Positions 9,550 to 19,644 of a DNA stretch of 29,601 nucleotides are shown here, piece after piece. Source of the DNA: Phaeoceros laevis (Eukaryota > Anthocerotophyta > Anthocerotopsida > Notothyladales). The notes under the pieces are model-generated. The model was not told the DNA's origin. It saw only the letters and a list, made by a program, of their open reading frames with translations, and made no database searches. How positions within the stretch are numbered: the stretch's first letter is position 1; each line of letters starts with the position of its first letter. The DNA is taken from assembly GCA_049999765.1 (NCBI GenBank), contig JBNGIQ010009483.1:1-29601 (forward strand), written 5' to 3'. The position numbers and the translations under genes were made by a program.

Positions 9550-10358
9550 TCAGCAAAGTAGGAAGATATATTCTTGATCGGCTTCCATGGCACGATCGAG
9601 AGTGCTTGTAGGCATGGACTTGAGAAGAAAACTTCTGGCTTCGACTCGATTGAGCGACAAATCAGACTCTGACAAAATCCACACTAGTGGCCCAAATAAC
9701 CTCTCAACCAAGCTGAAGAAGGCATGCGCAGCTGATCAACATCGAAACGGGTCGACCTTACCACAAGTTTGGCTCCGGCTCCGACTGATGATCATCTGAT
9801 CCATCCGGCAGCGGGAAGTGCATACATCGGCCCTCCCAGAATAACGTGTTGAAAAGCCGGATCACCCAGGCGCGTCCTGCTATCAGCGCCCCAATATGCT
9901 TGATGCATTCAGGAATGCTCATTCTATCGACAAGAATTGTGGAATCACAATTCAAAGTCAGTCCTCATGCCGCAAGAATTGTGGAAGCACAATTCAAAGT
10001 CAGTCCTCATGCCGGCACCGGCTACATACAGCGCTCACAAAAACTGCACCAGCAACTCTTTGCAACCAACCGGGGCGCAGCTGCAAGAAGAGGTGCAAAC
10101 GGAAAGAAACGCGCGAGAAAGATGGCAAGGCACGCACCTTCCCTCCGTGCTCTCGGTCAAAATCCCGCGGAACTGGGCGTACTGGCTAGGGGTGCAAGCC
10201 ACTCGTACAGCAGCCACCAACTCTAGGGCCCCTTCCAAGTTTTGCTCGTAAGACTCGATGGAAACGCCCGGGGGTGGTGGTCGATTGGGACGCATGAGTT
10301 GACGCCGATTCGGGCGCTCCGCAATAATTCTCCTCAACTGGGGCCTGCTTTCCGACAT
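9550..10358 (-). CDS. small PAH-domain (Sin3-type) protein, three exons
   Basis: Rebuilt by splicing on the minus strand: exon A 10358-10138, exon B 9923-9762, exon C 9712-9550, giving 181 residues. Exon A ends AG/GTGCGT and exon B starts after GATAG, so the split codon AG|A fits. Residues about 35-113 read as a paired amphipathic helix domain: YEQNLEGALELVAAVR, then QYAQFRGIL, then CIKHIGALIAGRAWVIRLFN with TLFWEGRCMHFPL. This matches the Sin3 PAH pattern (Y-FL-I, LF-GH--LI--FN-FLP-GY-I-LP). PAH domains bind short helices of transcription factors in Sin3 co-repressors; this protein has only one and no HDAC-interacting region. The ATG has an in-frame stop upstream. Exon C depends on a very short 49-base intron; otherwise the protein stops at 9758 after NLW. 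Confidence 0.65.
9931..10014. repeat. 42-base tandem duplication inside a PAH-gene intron
   Basis: 9931-9972 and 9973-10014 differ at one base. Each unit contains the imperfect palindrome GAATTGTG-CACAATTC. On the minus strand each unit also carries a CTGAC branch-point-like word close to the 3' splice site at 9924. Confidence 0.95.
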
Positions 10359-11149
10359 CTCGTATGGTAGAAACGGATCGATGCAGAAGCTCGTTCACTC
10401 TGACGCTGGCTGCTCAGGTGGCGGTAATTCCTCCGGAAGTGTTGAGTTTGCCTATTTGAAGGCAAACCAGTCCCCGATCCCCCGAAACCTAAACATGGTA
10501 GGGTTGAGAATGTGTCATTCATGTTGTTGTGCACATAGTTGATAGGGTGTGTGTTGATAGGGTGTGTGGTGTGTGGTACGAGGAGAGAGGAGAGAGAGAT
10601 ATGTTAGTCGTGCTTGGTAGTGTACTAATTACAGGGCTCCGACTTAGTGTCAAAGCAATTAGCTAGTTTAAGCGTAATGTATTAGAAATAATCTATAGGA
10701 TATTTTATAAGTAAAGTGATTTATGTATATATAGGCTTTGTCTATAATACCAGGATATGCTATAAGGAATGTATTTATTTATAGATGGTCTTGGTTTCTC
10801 AACAAGTTTTATACTATATATAAAAACAAGTTATGGAATTTTTTTTAAAATATAATGAAATATTGAAAAATCTTCAAGTACCAATTTTCTCAATACCTTA
10901 TGCCTATTGTGTCCAACAAACTTGAACAAAAGTCATCTTATGTACTTATGCTTAGTTGCAGGAAACGGCGATTCATTGAAATAAATTGCCCATTCATGGA
11001 AATGAATCGCCCAAAGTTATCTCACAATACCTAGAAATAGGAAGGTAACTTTCATTATATATATTCCCCCACGCCTTGTCTTTCATTCCTTTGTTATCTA
11101 ACAAATCCAGAATCAACAATAAATGCTAAAATAGCTTATAAAGCAGCTG
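10359..11149. other. intergenic: upstream of PAH gene, then AT-rich
   Basis: The first 200 bases are the likely 5' region of the minus-strand PAH gene. A 15-base tandem repeat (GTTGATAGGGTGTGT) lies at 10538-10552 and 10553-10567, followed by GT- and GA-rich low complexity to about 10600. 10620-11110 is AT-rich with no frame of note. An 11-base inverted pair, GGCGATTCATT (10967-10977) and AATGAATCGCC (11001-11011), forms a small hairpin. Confidence 0.5.
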
Positions 11150-11426
11150 AGGGCCGCTCCGTAAACTTTAGGGAGGAGACGCTGGAGCGGCTGGACGTCC
11201 CATGTGACGGACAGGAAAAGGCCTTCTCGCATTATAAAAGGCACAACGACGAGTAAGGCGAGCGGGCACGCGCTGGTAGGCGGACCGGCATGTGCCCGCT
11301 CGCACCCGAAACCTCTCAGTTTACGAAATGGGGGTTTACGAAAAGGGGATCTTCAGCCCCGGGGGTTTCGCTTCGACCCATTTTTAGTTAAAAAGTTTAC
11401 GAAGCCCCCACATGGAAAGCGGCCCT
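11150..11426. mobile_element. MITE-like element with terminal inverted repeats
   Basis: The ends AGGGCCGCT (11150-11158) and AGCGGCCCT (11418-11426) are inverted copies. Just inside, CGTAAACTTT on the left mirrors AAAGTTTACG on the right, offset by about 15 bases. GTTTACGAA occurs three times inside. It is 277 bases long and encodes nothing. No clear target-site duplication flanks it, so the superfamily is unknown. Confidence 0.4.
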
Positions 11427-12039
11427 AACCCAAACGTACAATTCTAATCGCCTCAAGTAACAAACGCATTTCCTCTATAACGCGCCACGTCAGAAACCCG
11501 TTTCAACCCCGTGTACATGTTCATATATGGTGCGGACTCCGACGACTCTGGCCCCTTGGCTTTTTTCACTTGTGCCTCAAAGATACTTGTCGATCACTCA
11601 GCGAGGTGCAAGATCGTCACGCTCTAGCCCCGCTTGCATCTGCTTTTAGAGAATTCTTCCAAAGAAGGCTCACAAAATCTCTTATTCCTTTCGGAGGCCA
11701 AGCTAACTCTGGAACCGCTGCCAGGTTAGCCAGTATGAGCATGATTCCGTAGAGAATTTGCTCCCACAAAACAAGCACATACGCATCGAACATGTAAAAA
11801 GCGAGGTCATGAAAAATGGACATTCTGGTTCCGATTACTATCCCTTCCCCTATATTGGTTATGTCCTCCGCCTGGGTGAATGGAGTCTAGTTTTTACATA
11901 TGAGAACTGAAGTGGAGGACATGTTTGGAACTTCGGAACTGCTGGTCAGTGTATGCACTACGAAGCTACGCAGCGACGAATGTTCGTCAGTTGCTGCAAA
12001 TTCTTGCTTCAGAATCATTCAGCCGTCTAACTCTGTGAA
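11427..12039. other. downstream region of the GIL1-like gene
   Basis: Contains the likely 3' UTR of the minus-strand gene that ends at 12040. A 68-codon minus-strand frame with an ATG at 11823 (to 11617) has a hydrophobic first half (WEQILYGIMLILANLAAV) but matches nothing I know and has no supporting context; I do not call it a gene. Confidence 0.45.
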
Positions 12040-14024
12040 TCACTTGAGGTAGACCTGGCTCTTGATGGTGGACTTTCCTACCCTAAACCCGGGGACAACC
12101 ATGAACGCTACCTTGGGGACTTGGCCGCCTAGTGCTTCGTCACGGATGGCTACGCTCTCCATGTAAGCTGGATTGAAGTCGTCGTTTGGATTTACCTGCC
12201 AGCCAGTGGCACATGGAAGAGGCGACAGCCGTTAGAACCTTCAGGTGCAGCTCTCTCTTCAACTCGAAGGCACGTAAAGGTTCCAGGGAAGCGGCATGGG
12301 AACTAACCTTGAATATAGTTGCAACAGGTTCGCAGGAAGCACAAAGCAGGTGCATAAGCCACACAGATGTTGCAAATCCAACAAAACAGTCGTAGAATTC
12401 GCTGCCAGCATGCCTCCTGCTCGCAACTAGGTCGGAACAAGAAGTGTTGCCAAACACAGCAAGGTCTTTTTGCGCAGGCCAGATCCTAGCAAACCTTTGA
12501 AAGCAGAACTCTGCGTGTGGCGTGTCAGGATGAGGGTGGTCGCCTTCTGTGGCCCGAAGCTGCTTGAACTCTTCGAAGGATTCCTTTCTTGCTTTTTCAC
12601 GATCCAAGCAAGGTTCCCATATTAGGCCGTTGATTGTTGCACTTTCAAAATACTGGAAACAGATGCCACAGATGGCTGCCTCAAAGGTATACTTGACGTG
12701 ACTTGTTCTCGGAAACCTGGCCACCGTCTTCTGCAGTGATATGGCATGTTGATCAACAGGGGAGGCAGAACCAGAGCTGGAATCTTTGACCTCAAGCCGC
12801 ATATATGCTTTTGTGAAGCTTGACAAGGTATCCTTGACCTTGTTTGCCATTGTCTGCACTAGGGTTGGGGTTGCTTCAGTGTCCAGATAAGAGCCAGACA
12901 ACAGCACTTCCTTGCCCCTCTCACTCTCCAGCCTCTCCAGTTTACTCAGCTGCCCCTTAAGGCCTTCTTTCTCCGCTTTCGTCTTGTCCAGAGTGGCCCT
13001 GAGAGCTTGTATCTCACGCTGTGCGGACTTCCATGATTGGTGGGCTCTGTCCTCTGTTTCAGAGAGTTTTTGCTTCCAATTGTCCAGCTCCTGTATCAAC
13101 TCTTGGTTCTGCAGTTCCAGCTGTTGTATCTTCTGGTCTGCCAGAGAATTTAGTTTCACACCCTGCCCTTCAGAAAGTTCCAGCTTCGCCAGCTTCTCTA
13201 CCAGATCTTGGCACTTTTGGCTGTTCTCTTTCGCATTTGCCTCAGCGATGACTGCCTTTTTTCCTTCCTCTAAATCAGTTGGAGCTTTGACCTCTGATGC
13301 AATCATGTGGCTCGTTGCCTCTGCTTGAAGCTCCTTTGGCTGTTCTCGTGCTGTATTTGGCTGCTGCAGCTTTCTACTTCTTGTGTCCTTTCCTCCGCCC
13401 CTCTGATATTTTGAGCTGGCATGCTCTTGCACTTGCATATAGCGTTCCTCAAACTTAGCAAGCTCCCCTAAGAGTACACATAACAGGTCCTGTTGCGCGG
13501 ATGCATATACACCTGAGGTTCCGGATCTAGACTGCATGCCCTGGAAGCACGAGCTGAAACACCACCATGGCTCATCAGTCACTGCACCGTCTGCACGGAA
13601 GTACGCAGTGACTGTCGCCGTCTGGGCCTGAGCGACCACATGAAGAAGCTGGTTGATGATGGTTTGAAGAGGGCACTCCAAAATAACTTCTCCATGGTCA
13701 TGCCCTGGTGCGGTGGGTATACGTCTACACCCCGAACTCTCATGAGCTGGGGGAGCACCAGAGTTGATAAGACTGAGAGCCTCACCGTCTGCAACAAGAA
13801 AAGCCTTCGCGTTGCTCTATCAGACGTTGCAAAGTTCCTTTGCGATTGTGTCTTCAATCTAACACTGTTTCAATCACTTGCCCTTGCAGCAACTCATCTT
13901 GGAATGCTTAGAGCTGTGAAGACTTACTTGGGCAATGCAGATTGTCACTGGGAGTAAACTCGTGTGATGCGTCATCAGCTTCTCTCTTTCTTTTATCACG
14001 GGAGAGAAATGGAATCCTATCCAT
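12040..14024 (-). CDS. GIL1/IRKI-family (DUF641) protein, three exons
   Basis: Exons on the minus strand: 14024-13928, 13788-12308 and 12195-12040, giving 577 residues; both introns (139 and 112 bases) are GT-AG and phases agree. The start is the ATG of MDRIPFLSRDKRKREA, followed by HEFTPS. Residues about 200-325 form a coiled coil (KIQQLELQNQELIQEL and neighbours). The C-terminal third carries the family signature: YTFEAAICGICFQYF, FCFQRFARIW, VWLMHLLCASCEPVATIFKV, and in the last exon FNPAYMESV and VAFMVVPGFRVG to the end SQVYLK. Plant relatives include GRAVITROPIC IN THE LIGHT 1 and IRK-interacting protein, linked to growth-orientation signalling and receptor-kinase binding. The N-terminal part of DUF641 is weakly conserved here. 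It is transcribed away from the Hsp70 gene, with 353 bases between start codons. Confidence 0.88.
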
Positions 14025-14377
14025 GGGAGATGACCACCTCGTTGCAAGCCTATTGTGCCACCGTCTTGGGTTCATGCCCTGCTGAAGACCGTCGGCCCGG
14101 GCCTGCGGGTTGTGTGCCGAATTCAGCGTGGCGCTCGTTCTGTCATAAAGCCGGCAGCACTGAGGGAAATCAAGCTCGCTGCTCGAGCGTAACTCTCTCG
14201 AACAATCCGGTACGGTCCTTACTCATGCCTGCGAATGGTTCCAAAGCCTTACGCTCGAGCAACGTCTTTTCTATTTGATACCGGCCAAGCGTGAGAGGAG
14301 AGTAAGTCACTGAGCAAAATAGCAAGTCACACTTGTGAAGTCCATTGCTGAGCTCTTTCCGACATTTGGGCGCAGTC
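14025..14377. promoter_or_regulatory. shared 5' region of a divergent gene pair
   Basis: 353 bases separate the ATG of the GIL1-like gene (minus) from the ATG of the Hsp70-like gene (plus), so both promoters must lie here or in 5' introns. It contains a perfect 13-base inverted pair, TGCTCGAGCGTAA (14180-14192) and TTACGCTCGAGCA (14249-14261), that extends imperfectly on both sides. No convincing heat-shock element or TATA box was found. Confidence 0.5.
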
Positions 14378-16517
14378 ATGCCGTGGCTTGCAGGTGCTCC
14401 TCGCCCGAGGGTGGTTGTGGGGGTGGACTTCGGAACAACGTTTTCCGGCTTTGCCTACGCTCACGTCTCGGAGCCAGATAGCATTTTTACATTCCATAGC
14501 TGGCCGGAAGAGGCCCTGGGAGGCGGCAGACCCTACTGCAAGACGAGGACCGCATTGCTCTATGACAGGAATGAAGATGGCGCTGCGGGGCAGTTGCAAT
14601 TGAAAAGCTGGGGTTGGCCTGCCCTGGTGACCTATACACGAGCTTTGCAGAAGATGAAAACCAGGCCCCAGCAGCAGGAGAGGACGGGCTACTGGGCCTT
14701 CTCGTTGAAGTCCTCCCTGGCTGGTGCGTTGAGGTACATCGGTGTGCTACCGCCCACGACATCTATCAGTGATAATGAGCAGGATGCGGTGGGAGTTTTC
14801 ATCACGCATTTCAAGCTATTGCTTGCGGGGGTGGAGAACGAGCGAGCCGCATCGTGTCCCTTGCAGGTCCCGGAGCTGCCTCCTGGGCTCTCTGTTATTC
14901 AGGCCATCACTGACTACTTGTCCAAGATCTCGGATTTCGTGATGGACCATTTACGCCTGAGGTTCAACAACTCCCTGACGATGCAAGAGGTAAGTTCTTC
15001 CGCGTGAGCTACTGGTGACACCACATGTGGTGTCAGCTAGCAGCTCTGAGTTTGAAAGACGGATCAATTGCCTGTTTTCATTTTAGGTGACTGCAACAGT
15101 CACGACGTCAACTCATGCTTCATACATGTTGGCTTCACTCTTATGTGCATGGCAGGTTCAGTGGTGTCTCACAGTCCCTGCTATCTGGGATGACGTTGCG
15201 AAGCAGAAGATGAGGCTCTGTGCACAAAAGGCAGGCATGGTGAGTGGCTCTGGCAGCCCGCATGAGCTCATCATTGTCCTGGAACCAGAAGCTGCTTCCG
15301 TTTACTGTTTTAAGAACACTTTGGACCTCGCCGAGACAATAGGCGATCAATTCCTGGTTGTGGACATCGGCGGAGGTAAATTCCCCAGTTCCAATGCATA
15401 CCTGTAGCTACTTCTGTCCAGATGGGCTATCTGACTGTTTGATTAGGACTCTGAGATTGAGCAGCTGGCAGGTACTACGGACATTGTGGTCCATGAGAGG
15501 GCTAGCTTGGGTCGAATCCCAAAGATTCGGGAGGTGAAGAGGAGCTCTGGAGGTCTGTGCGGGGGCTCATATGTAGACCAAAACTTCAGAAAGTTCCTTG
15601 CAAAAACTGTTGGCGGATTTGATGCATATGTGGAGAAAAATCCGGCAACCATGCTCTCTCTTCTAGGCTGGTGGGAAGGGAAGAAGTGCGGTTTTGATGG
15701 GCGATCACCCTACCCTCTTTCGCTGGAGTTGCCTCATGGGGTGACCAAAGCATGGATGGAGGACGACCTGAAGCGGGGCCGGACGAAGTCTTCAGAATGC
15801 TTCTACGAGGAGATTGAAGTCTCGTTGCAGGATATGAAGAACATCTTCGACCCCATCGTCCAGCAGGTGATCCAGCTGATGGATCAACAGATGTCGCCTA
15901 AGATCAAGGTGATTATGGTGGTGGGCGGCTTCTCTGCCTCACCCTACCTTGTAAGTGAGATCAGGAAAGCGTTTGGTCCGAGAGTGCAGCAGATTATCAG
16001 CCCGCCAGACCCTGGCAGCGCAATTTGCCAGGGGGCTGTTTCTCTTGGCATAGCATCTGACAACATAATCCTGTCGAGAGTTTCGAGAAAGACTTACGGC
16101 ATCAGGACCACCCGCCCCTTCACAATCTCCGATCCTGTGGCCAAGCGGGTGGTTTGCGATGGGGAGGCGTACTGCTGGGACATTTTTACCATTTTCGCCA
16201 GGAGAGGAGAGGAAATAGACGTGGATCACTGCGTCACCCGGCACTTTGGACCTGTTGCGTATGACCAAAGAACTCTGAAGATTGCGATTTTCAGCTCGAG
16301 TGAGGTGAATCCGCAGTACACAACTGATGATGGGGTTGTGCTGGAGGGGAGCTTTGTCATGGACATCTCAGATGGCTTGGAGTTACAGAAGCTCCGAAAG
16401 GTTGAAGCATCCATGTTCTTCGGGTACTCTTCCATCTCAGTGCAAGGGCGTCGTTTCAACTTCGGGGATACAACCAAGGGAGAAAGCATGTTTGTTGATT
16501 TCGATCAGGGCCATTAG
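14378..16517 (+). CDS. HSPA12-type Hsp70-like ATPase, three exons
   Basis: Exons 14378-14989, 15156-15375 and 15472-16517 give 625 residues with GT-AG introns of 166 and 96 bases. The start is the ATG of [11 protein letters not shown]. The actin/Hsp70 ATPase motifs are present in order: phosphate-1 [13 protein letters not shown] (residues 12-24), phosphate-2 [14 protein letters not shown] (around 278, split by intron 2) and adenosine [13 protein letters not shown] (425-437). After that, [15 protein letters not shown] and an acidic, beta-like C-terminal segment follow, as in HSPA12A/B. There is no classical substrate-binding domain and no EEVD or signal peptide, so it is probably cytosolic. 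Length is close to HSPA12A (about 675). It probably binds ATP, but whether it chaperones is unknown. It is divergent to the GIL1-like gene and 237 bases upstream of the F-box gene. Confidence 0.88.
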
Positions 16518-16754
16518 CTTCTAGGGTGTAGAAGTAGAACCGCTGGGACCTGCGTTGGCTCTTCATCTGGGACCTCGGCAGGCTTAGGGGGCTCGTATTA
16601 AAGTGTCAGCTGCTTCACGCTGTTATAATTTTGGAGACCTGTGCTGTTTCTTGTTCCAGGCGGTTGATGTGCCTGCAGCCAGCATCGGGTTACAATTCAG
16701 CCTGCTTGCAACAAATTCATACGCATCCGTGAGTCGCCTACAGCTCTGTCCATT

Positions 16755-18026
16755 ATGGGTAGAGTAGCTACAAGCGTGAACCACTTCGACAGGCTTCCAG
16801 AGGGAGCCTGGGATGAGATTTTCCGGCGGGTGCCACATATCAGCCGCTTGCGCAGCCGCTGCGTTTGTTCCAGGTGGAACCACTTTCTGAGGTTGCAGCA
16901 GCACCGGCAGCATTTAAGGTCCCGAGGCCAGAAGCACTATTTGTGTTTGGTGATGGCTACTGCTGACCGTGAGCAGGTGCATTGCTACATATTTGCTTCG
17001 GACGAGACGACCAATTCGAATTCCAGTGGGTGTACCAATTTGCCAGTCCCGTTGGTTGGAGTCCGTTCCCTCGTAACGTTCCCTCCTGGTTGGAGTCCCG
17101 AGGCCAATGCAGGAGGCGTCCGCGCATCGTGTGACCTAGTGGCTTTCTTCCTTGAGGGCCGGTACTGGGTGGGCAATCCAGTCCACGACAAGTGGGAGAA
17201 GGTCCCAGAACCTCAGCAGTTCAGATCCCTGCAATTTGACAAGCGCAGATTTGAGCTGGTTGTACACCGAAATGGCCGCGGGTACCAGATCATCCAGTTC
17301 CGCATGAATGAGTGGCTGAAGCCTTTGGGTGCTCTGCAAGAGTATGGTAACTGGTTGATCGAGGTATACTGCTCCAGAACACGGGTGTGGAGGGTGGGAA
17401 GGGCTCCGGCCTCTGTGGTGTTCAGGGAGCTGTGCAATTTCTGTGTTTTTGACAGGACGGTCTACTTCCTTGGATGGGTTGCTGCCGACCACCCTCCTCC
17501 ATTCCCATACCCGGATAGCTTCGGGAGCCCTAGAATCCGGGAACTGGAGTTGGTTGAGATACTGCGCTACAACTCTGTCGCGGTTTGGGGCTATCACTTG
17601 GACACTGACACACTCTGTGAAGTCTTGCCTGAAGCTCCCTACCGTGGAGTGGATGTGGAAGGGACTCCAGGTTGGAAGAGGTACCCTTCTTCCATGCGGC
17701 TTCACGTCTCCAAGCAACCTGGACGTAACCCGGAATTCAGCATCACTGAAATAGGCGCTCTGGTGAGGCCTTCTGCCAGCGGTGGAAACGAGATTGACCT
17801 CACACTCCACAGGTTGCTCTTGGATCAGCAGGACCACGTTTGGTATGTCAAGAGTAGCGTCGACGTTGTTACCGAGCTGGTAACAGGTGGCCCACAGGCA
17901 GCTCTCGTCACTGGCGATTGGGGTGTAAGACTTGTTGTACGTATACTCGACAGTAGCGGGCTGGAATTGGACGTGCTTGCAATGGCCACATTTCTGCCTT
18001 GCTCATGTGGTGAGGTGAATTTCTAG
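16755..18026 (+). CDS. F-box protein, single exon
   Basis: Intronless frame of 423 residues starting at the first ATG after an upstream gap of 237 bases. The N-terminal F-box spans about residues 10-50: FDRLPEGAWDEIFRRVP, then RSRCVCSRWNHFLR (the L-P--W--I---VP and CV-W pattern). This part would bind SKP1 in an SCF ubiquitin ligase. The rest (about 60-423) has repeated Trp/Gly-bearing strands such as GRYWVGNPVHDKWEKVP, YCSRTRVWRVG and RTVYFLGWV, typical of the kelch/propeller-like F-box-associated region of plant F-box proteins. It should recruit a substrate, which cannot be predicted. It lies downstream of the Hsp70-like gene in the same direction and ends 115 bases from the convergent gene at 18142. 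Confidence 0.85.
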   Translation: MGRVATSVNHFDRLPEGAWDEIFRRVPHISRLRSRCVCSRWNHFLRLQQHRQHLRSRGQKHYLCLVMATADREQVHCYIFASDETTNSNSSGCTNLPVPLVGVRSLVTFPPGWSPEANAGGVRASCDLVAFFLEGRYWVGNPVHDKWEKVPEPQQFRSLQFDKRRFELVVHRNGRGYQIIQFRMNEWLKPLGALQEYGNWLIEVYCSRTRVWRVGRAPASVVFRELCNFCVFDRTVYFLGWVAADHPPPFPYPDSFGSPRIRELELVEILRYNSVAVWGYHLDTDTLCEVLPEAPYRGVDVEGTPGWKRYPSSMRLHVSKQPGRNPEFSITEIGALVRPSASGGNEIDLTLHRLLLDQQDHVWYVKSSVDVVTELVTGGPQAALVTGDWGVRLVVRILDSSGLELDVLAMATFLPCSCGEVNF

Positions 18027-18141
18027 CCGACTCCTCATAAGGTATTGTTGTGACAACGGGAACCGTGCTGTCTGGGGACAAAGATGCTGACCCTGGAGAG
18101 TCAAGTATCCAGTACTTGATGACCATACAACTGGGGTGGCA

Positions 18142-18531
18142 TTAGTTTACGATGGTCTCCATGTCTACAACGAGAGGAAGGCGAAGACAGGTCGAACCAG
18201 ATCCAAGCGCTGCAGCCAGAACAACGGGCATGAACGTCTCCACTTCTGGTGAGGCAAACATCACGAGTGAGCAGGTTCTCAAAGCCTGACCAAGCCCCCC
18301 GTATTTCCTACACACATCCAGACAGGTGCCAGATAGGTCTGCTCTGCCTTCCCTTAAACTGTGTCGAAAGTGCTCACTTGGTTCACAGTTCACATTACCT
18401 TCTTCCAACGCAAACCAGGATGCCTCAAATGCCACCAACATGTGTTCAGCGGCTTGAGCCAGTCGGTAGAGCACCTCGTTCATCCCTGCAGACACCTGTG
18501 ATCCCCTGGCCATGGTATGCAGGGAATTCAT
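18142..18531 (-). CDS. hypothetical protein, possibly a C-terminal exon
   Basis: A minus-strand frame ends at TAG-adjacent 18142 (C-terminus LPLVVDMETIVN) and is open well beyond this start. The first ATG in a plausible context is at 18531 (MNSLHTMARG), giving 129 residues; a second is at 18513. Codon use looks coding: helical NEVLYRLAQAAEHMLVAFEA is followed by a Cys-bearing region (GTCLDVCRKYGG) and a hydrophobic stretch ETFMPVVLAAALGSG. An acceptor-like TTTGCAG just upstream of the start leaves open that this is the last exon of a longer gene. I recognise no family. It converges on the F-box gene. Confidence 0.45.
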   Translation of the reverse strand: MNSLHTMARGSQVSAGMNEVLYRLAQAAEHMLVAFEASWFALEEGNVNCEPSEHFRHSLREGRADLSGTCLDVCRKYGGLGQALRTCSLVMFASPEVETFMPVVLAAALGSGSTCLRLPLVVDMETIVN

Positions 18532-18669
18532 CAGGTGCCGATGTTGCAAATTGCAAGAATTCTGCAAAGGTATGAGTGCCAAAGCTAGACAAATGGGAGA
18601 CGGCGATAGGGAGACCTCATGGATTAAGTATTCATTGACCTGCAAAACCCTGGGCCAGCCGATAAAATT

Positions 18670-18692
18670 ACTGAATTTAAACTCAAATCTCA
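18670..18692. repeat. 23-base direct repeat, left copy
   Basis: Identical to 19968-19990 (begins ACTGAATTTAAACTCAAATC). The pair brackets about 1.28 kb of intergenic DNA. Confidence 0.9.
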
Positions 18693-19321
18693 CTCAGCCT
18701 CACCTGCGAAACCAAATATGTAAACAATTCATGGCTAAACACCATAATCATCCTACTACTACTACTTCATTGACTTGCAAACGGAGGTGAGAAATTCACC
18801 GGGTGAAACTTTTTTTTCTCACCTGGCACTAGTAGTGAGAGACCTTTTTCGATTTAGCTTTGCAAACTTTGCAGGTGAGACTCTATATATAACATTGTAT
18901 ATAGCACCTCAAACCTTAATTTTTGCATGCAATATTTTTCACTTTTTTAAACGGTTTTACCTGCTTTGGAGGACATTTGCACGTGAGCTCACCTCCATTT
19001 TTAAGTGGCTTTACCCTTTTGAAGGGAGGTAAAAAGGTGAGACTTCAGTATTTTGAACTTCTAATCATACCATTGTGTAGGTCTTGTAGGCCCTTTTATA
19101 TTTTACCATTATCTTCTTAAAAAAATCTTCGGCTATGCCATACTCCTTCGAAAAGTTTTGTTCACTTGGTGAAATTCTCTCTCAAGCTTGTTTCATACCA
19201 TTTCAATTCCATTACCCACTACCCTCCTTTCGCACGCCCCTCTAGGGCACTCCCAGCACTCCCATCCCTTAGCGCCAGTTAGCCACATAGCTAGTTAGCC
19301 ACATATCGAGCCACATATCGA

Positions 19322-19484
19322 CCCAGCCTCTAGAGCTCAGCCCATCATAAGATCAACCCACTTGCTCATTGTGCCCTTTGGTATTCATGTATAAATAGTC
19401 GAAAGTGTCACCATACATACTCCCTTCCCAGCCTCTAGAGCTCAGCCCATCATAAGATCAACCCACTTGCTCATTGTGCCCTTT
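19322..19484. repeat. 58-base direct repeats, 105-base period
   Basis: 19322-19379 and 19427-19484 are identical (unit begins CCCAGCCTCTAGAGCTCAGC) and are separated by 47 unique bases. Just left, GCCACATA recurs three times (19281-19319). Confidence 0.9.
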
Positions 19485-19494
19485 AACCACTTGG

Positions 19495-19542
19495 TTACTA
19501 AGGTTGCATTACTAAGGTTGCAGCCCTTGCACGCCCTTGCAC
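19495..19542. repeat. two adjacent short perfect tandem duplications
   Basis: TTACTAAGGTTGCA is repeated at 19495-19508 and 19509-19522, followed directly by GCCCTTGCAC at 19523-19532 and 19533-19542. Confidence 0.9.
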
Positions 19543-19644
19543 AAAGCACAGCGGGAAAAAATATAATGTATCCTTGAATTAGCGCCATTCCCGTCTTTTT
19601 TGGGTAGACTCATTAATACGATCCTTAAAACAAGGAGTCATCAT

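Noticed and set aside
12912-13328. 138-codon plus-strand frame, Ser/Phe/Leu-rich
   Set aside because: It is the antisense of the coiled-coil exon of the GIL1-like gene; the composition is the mirror of Glu/Lys/Gln codons.
14025-14377. Heat-shock element in the Hsp70-side promoter
   Set aside because: Only loosely spaced GAA/TTC words (for example CGAATGGTTCC) are present; the nGAAnnTTCn spacing is not met.
17136-17837. 233-codon minus-strand frame
   Set aside because: Antisense to the F-box gene, whose plus frame has a recognisable F-box and full-length continuity.
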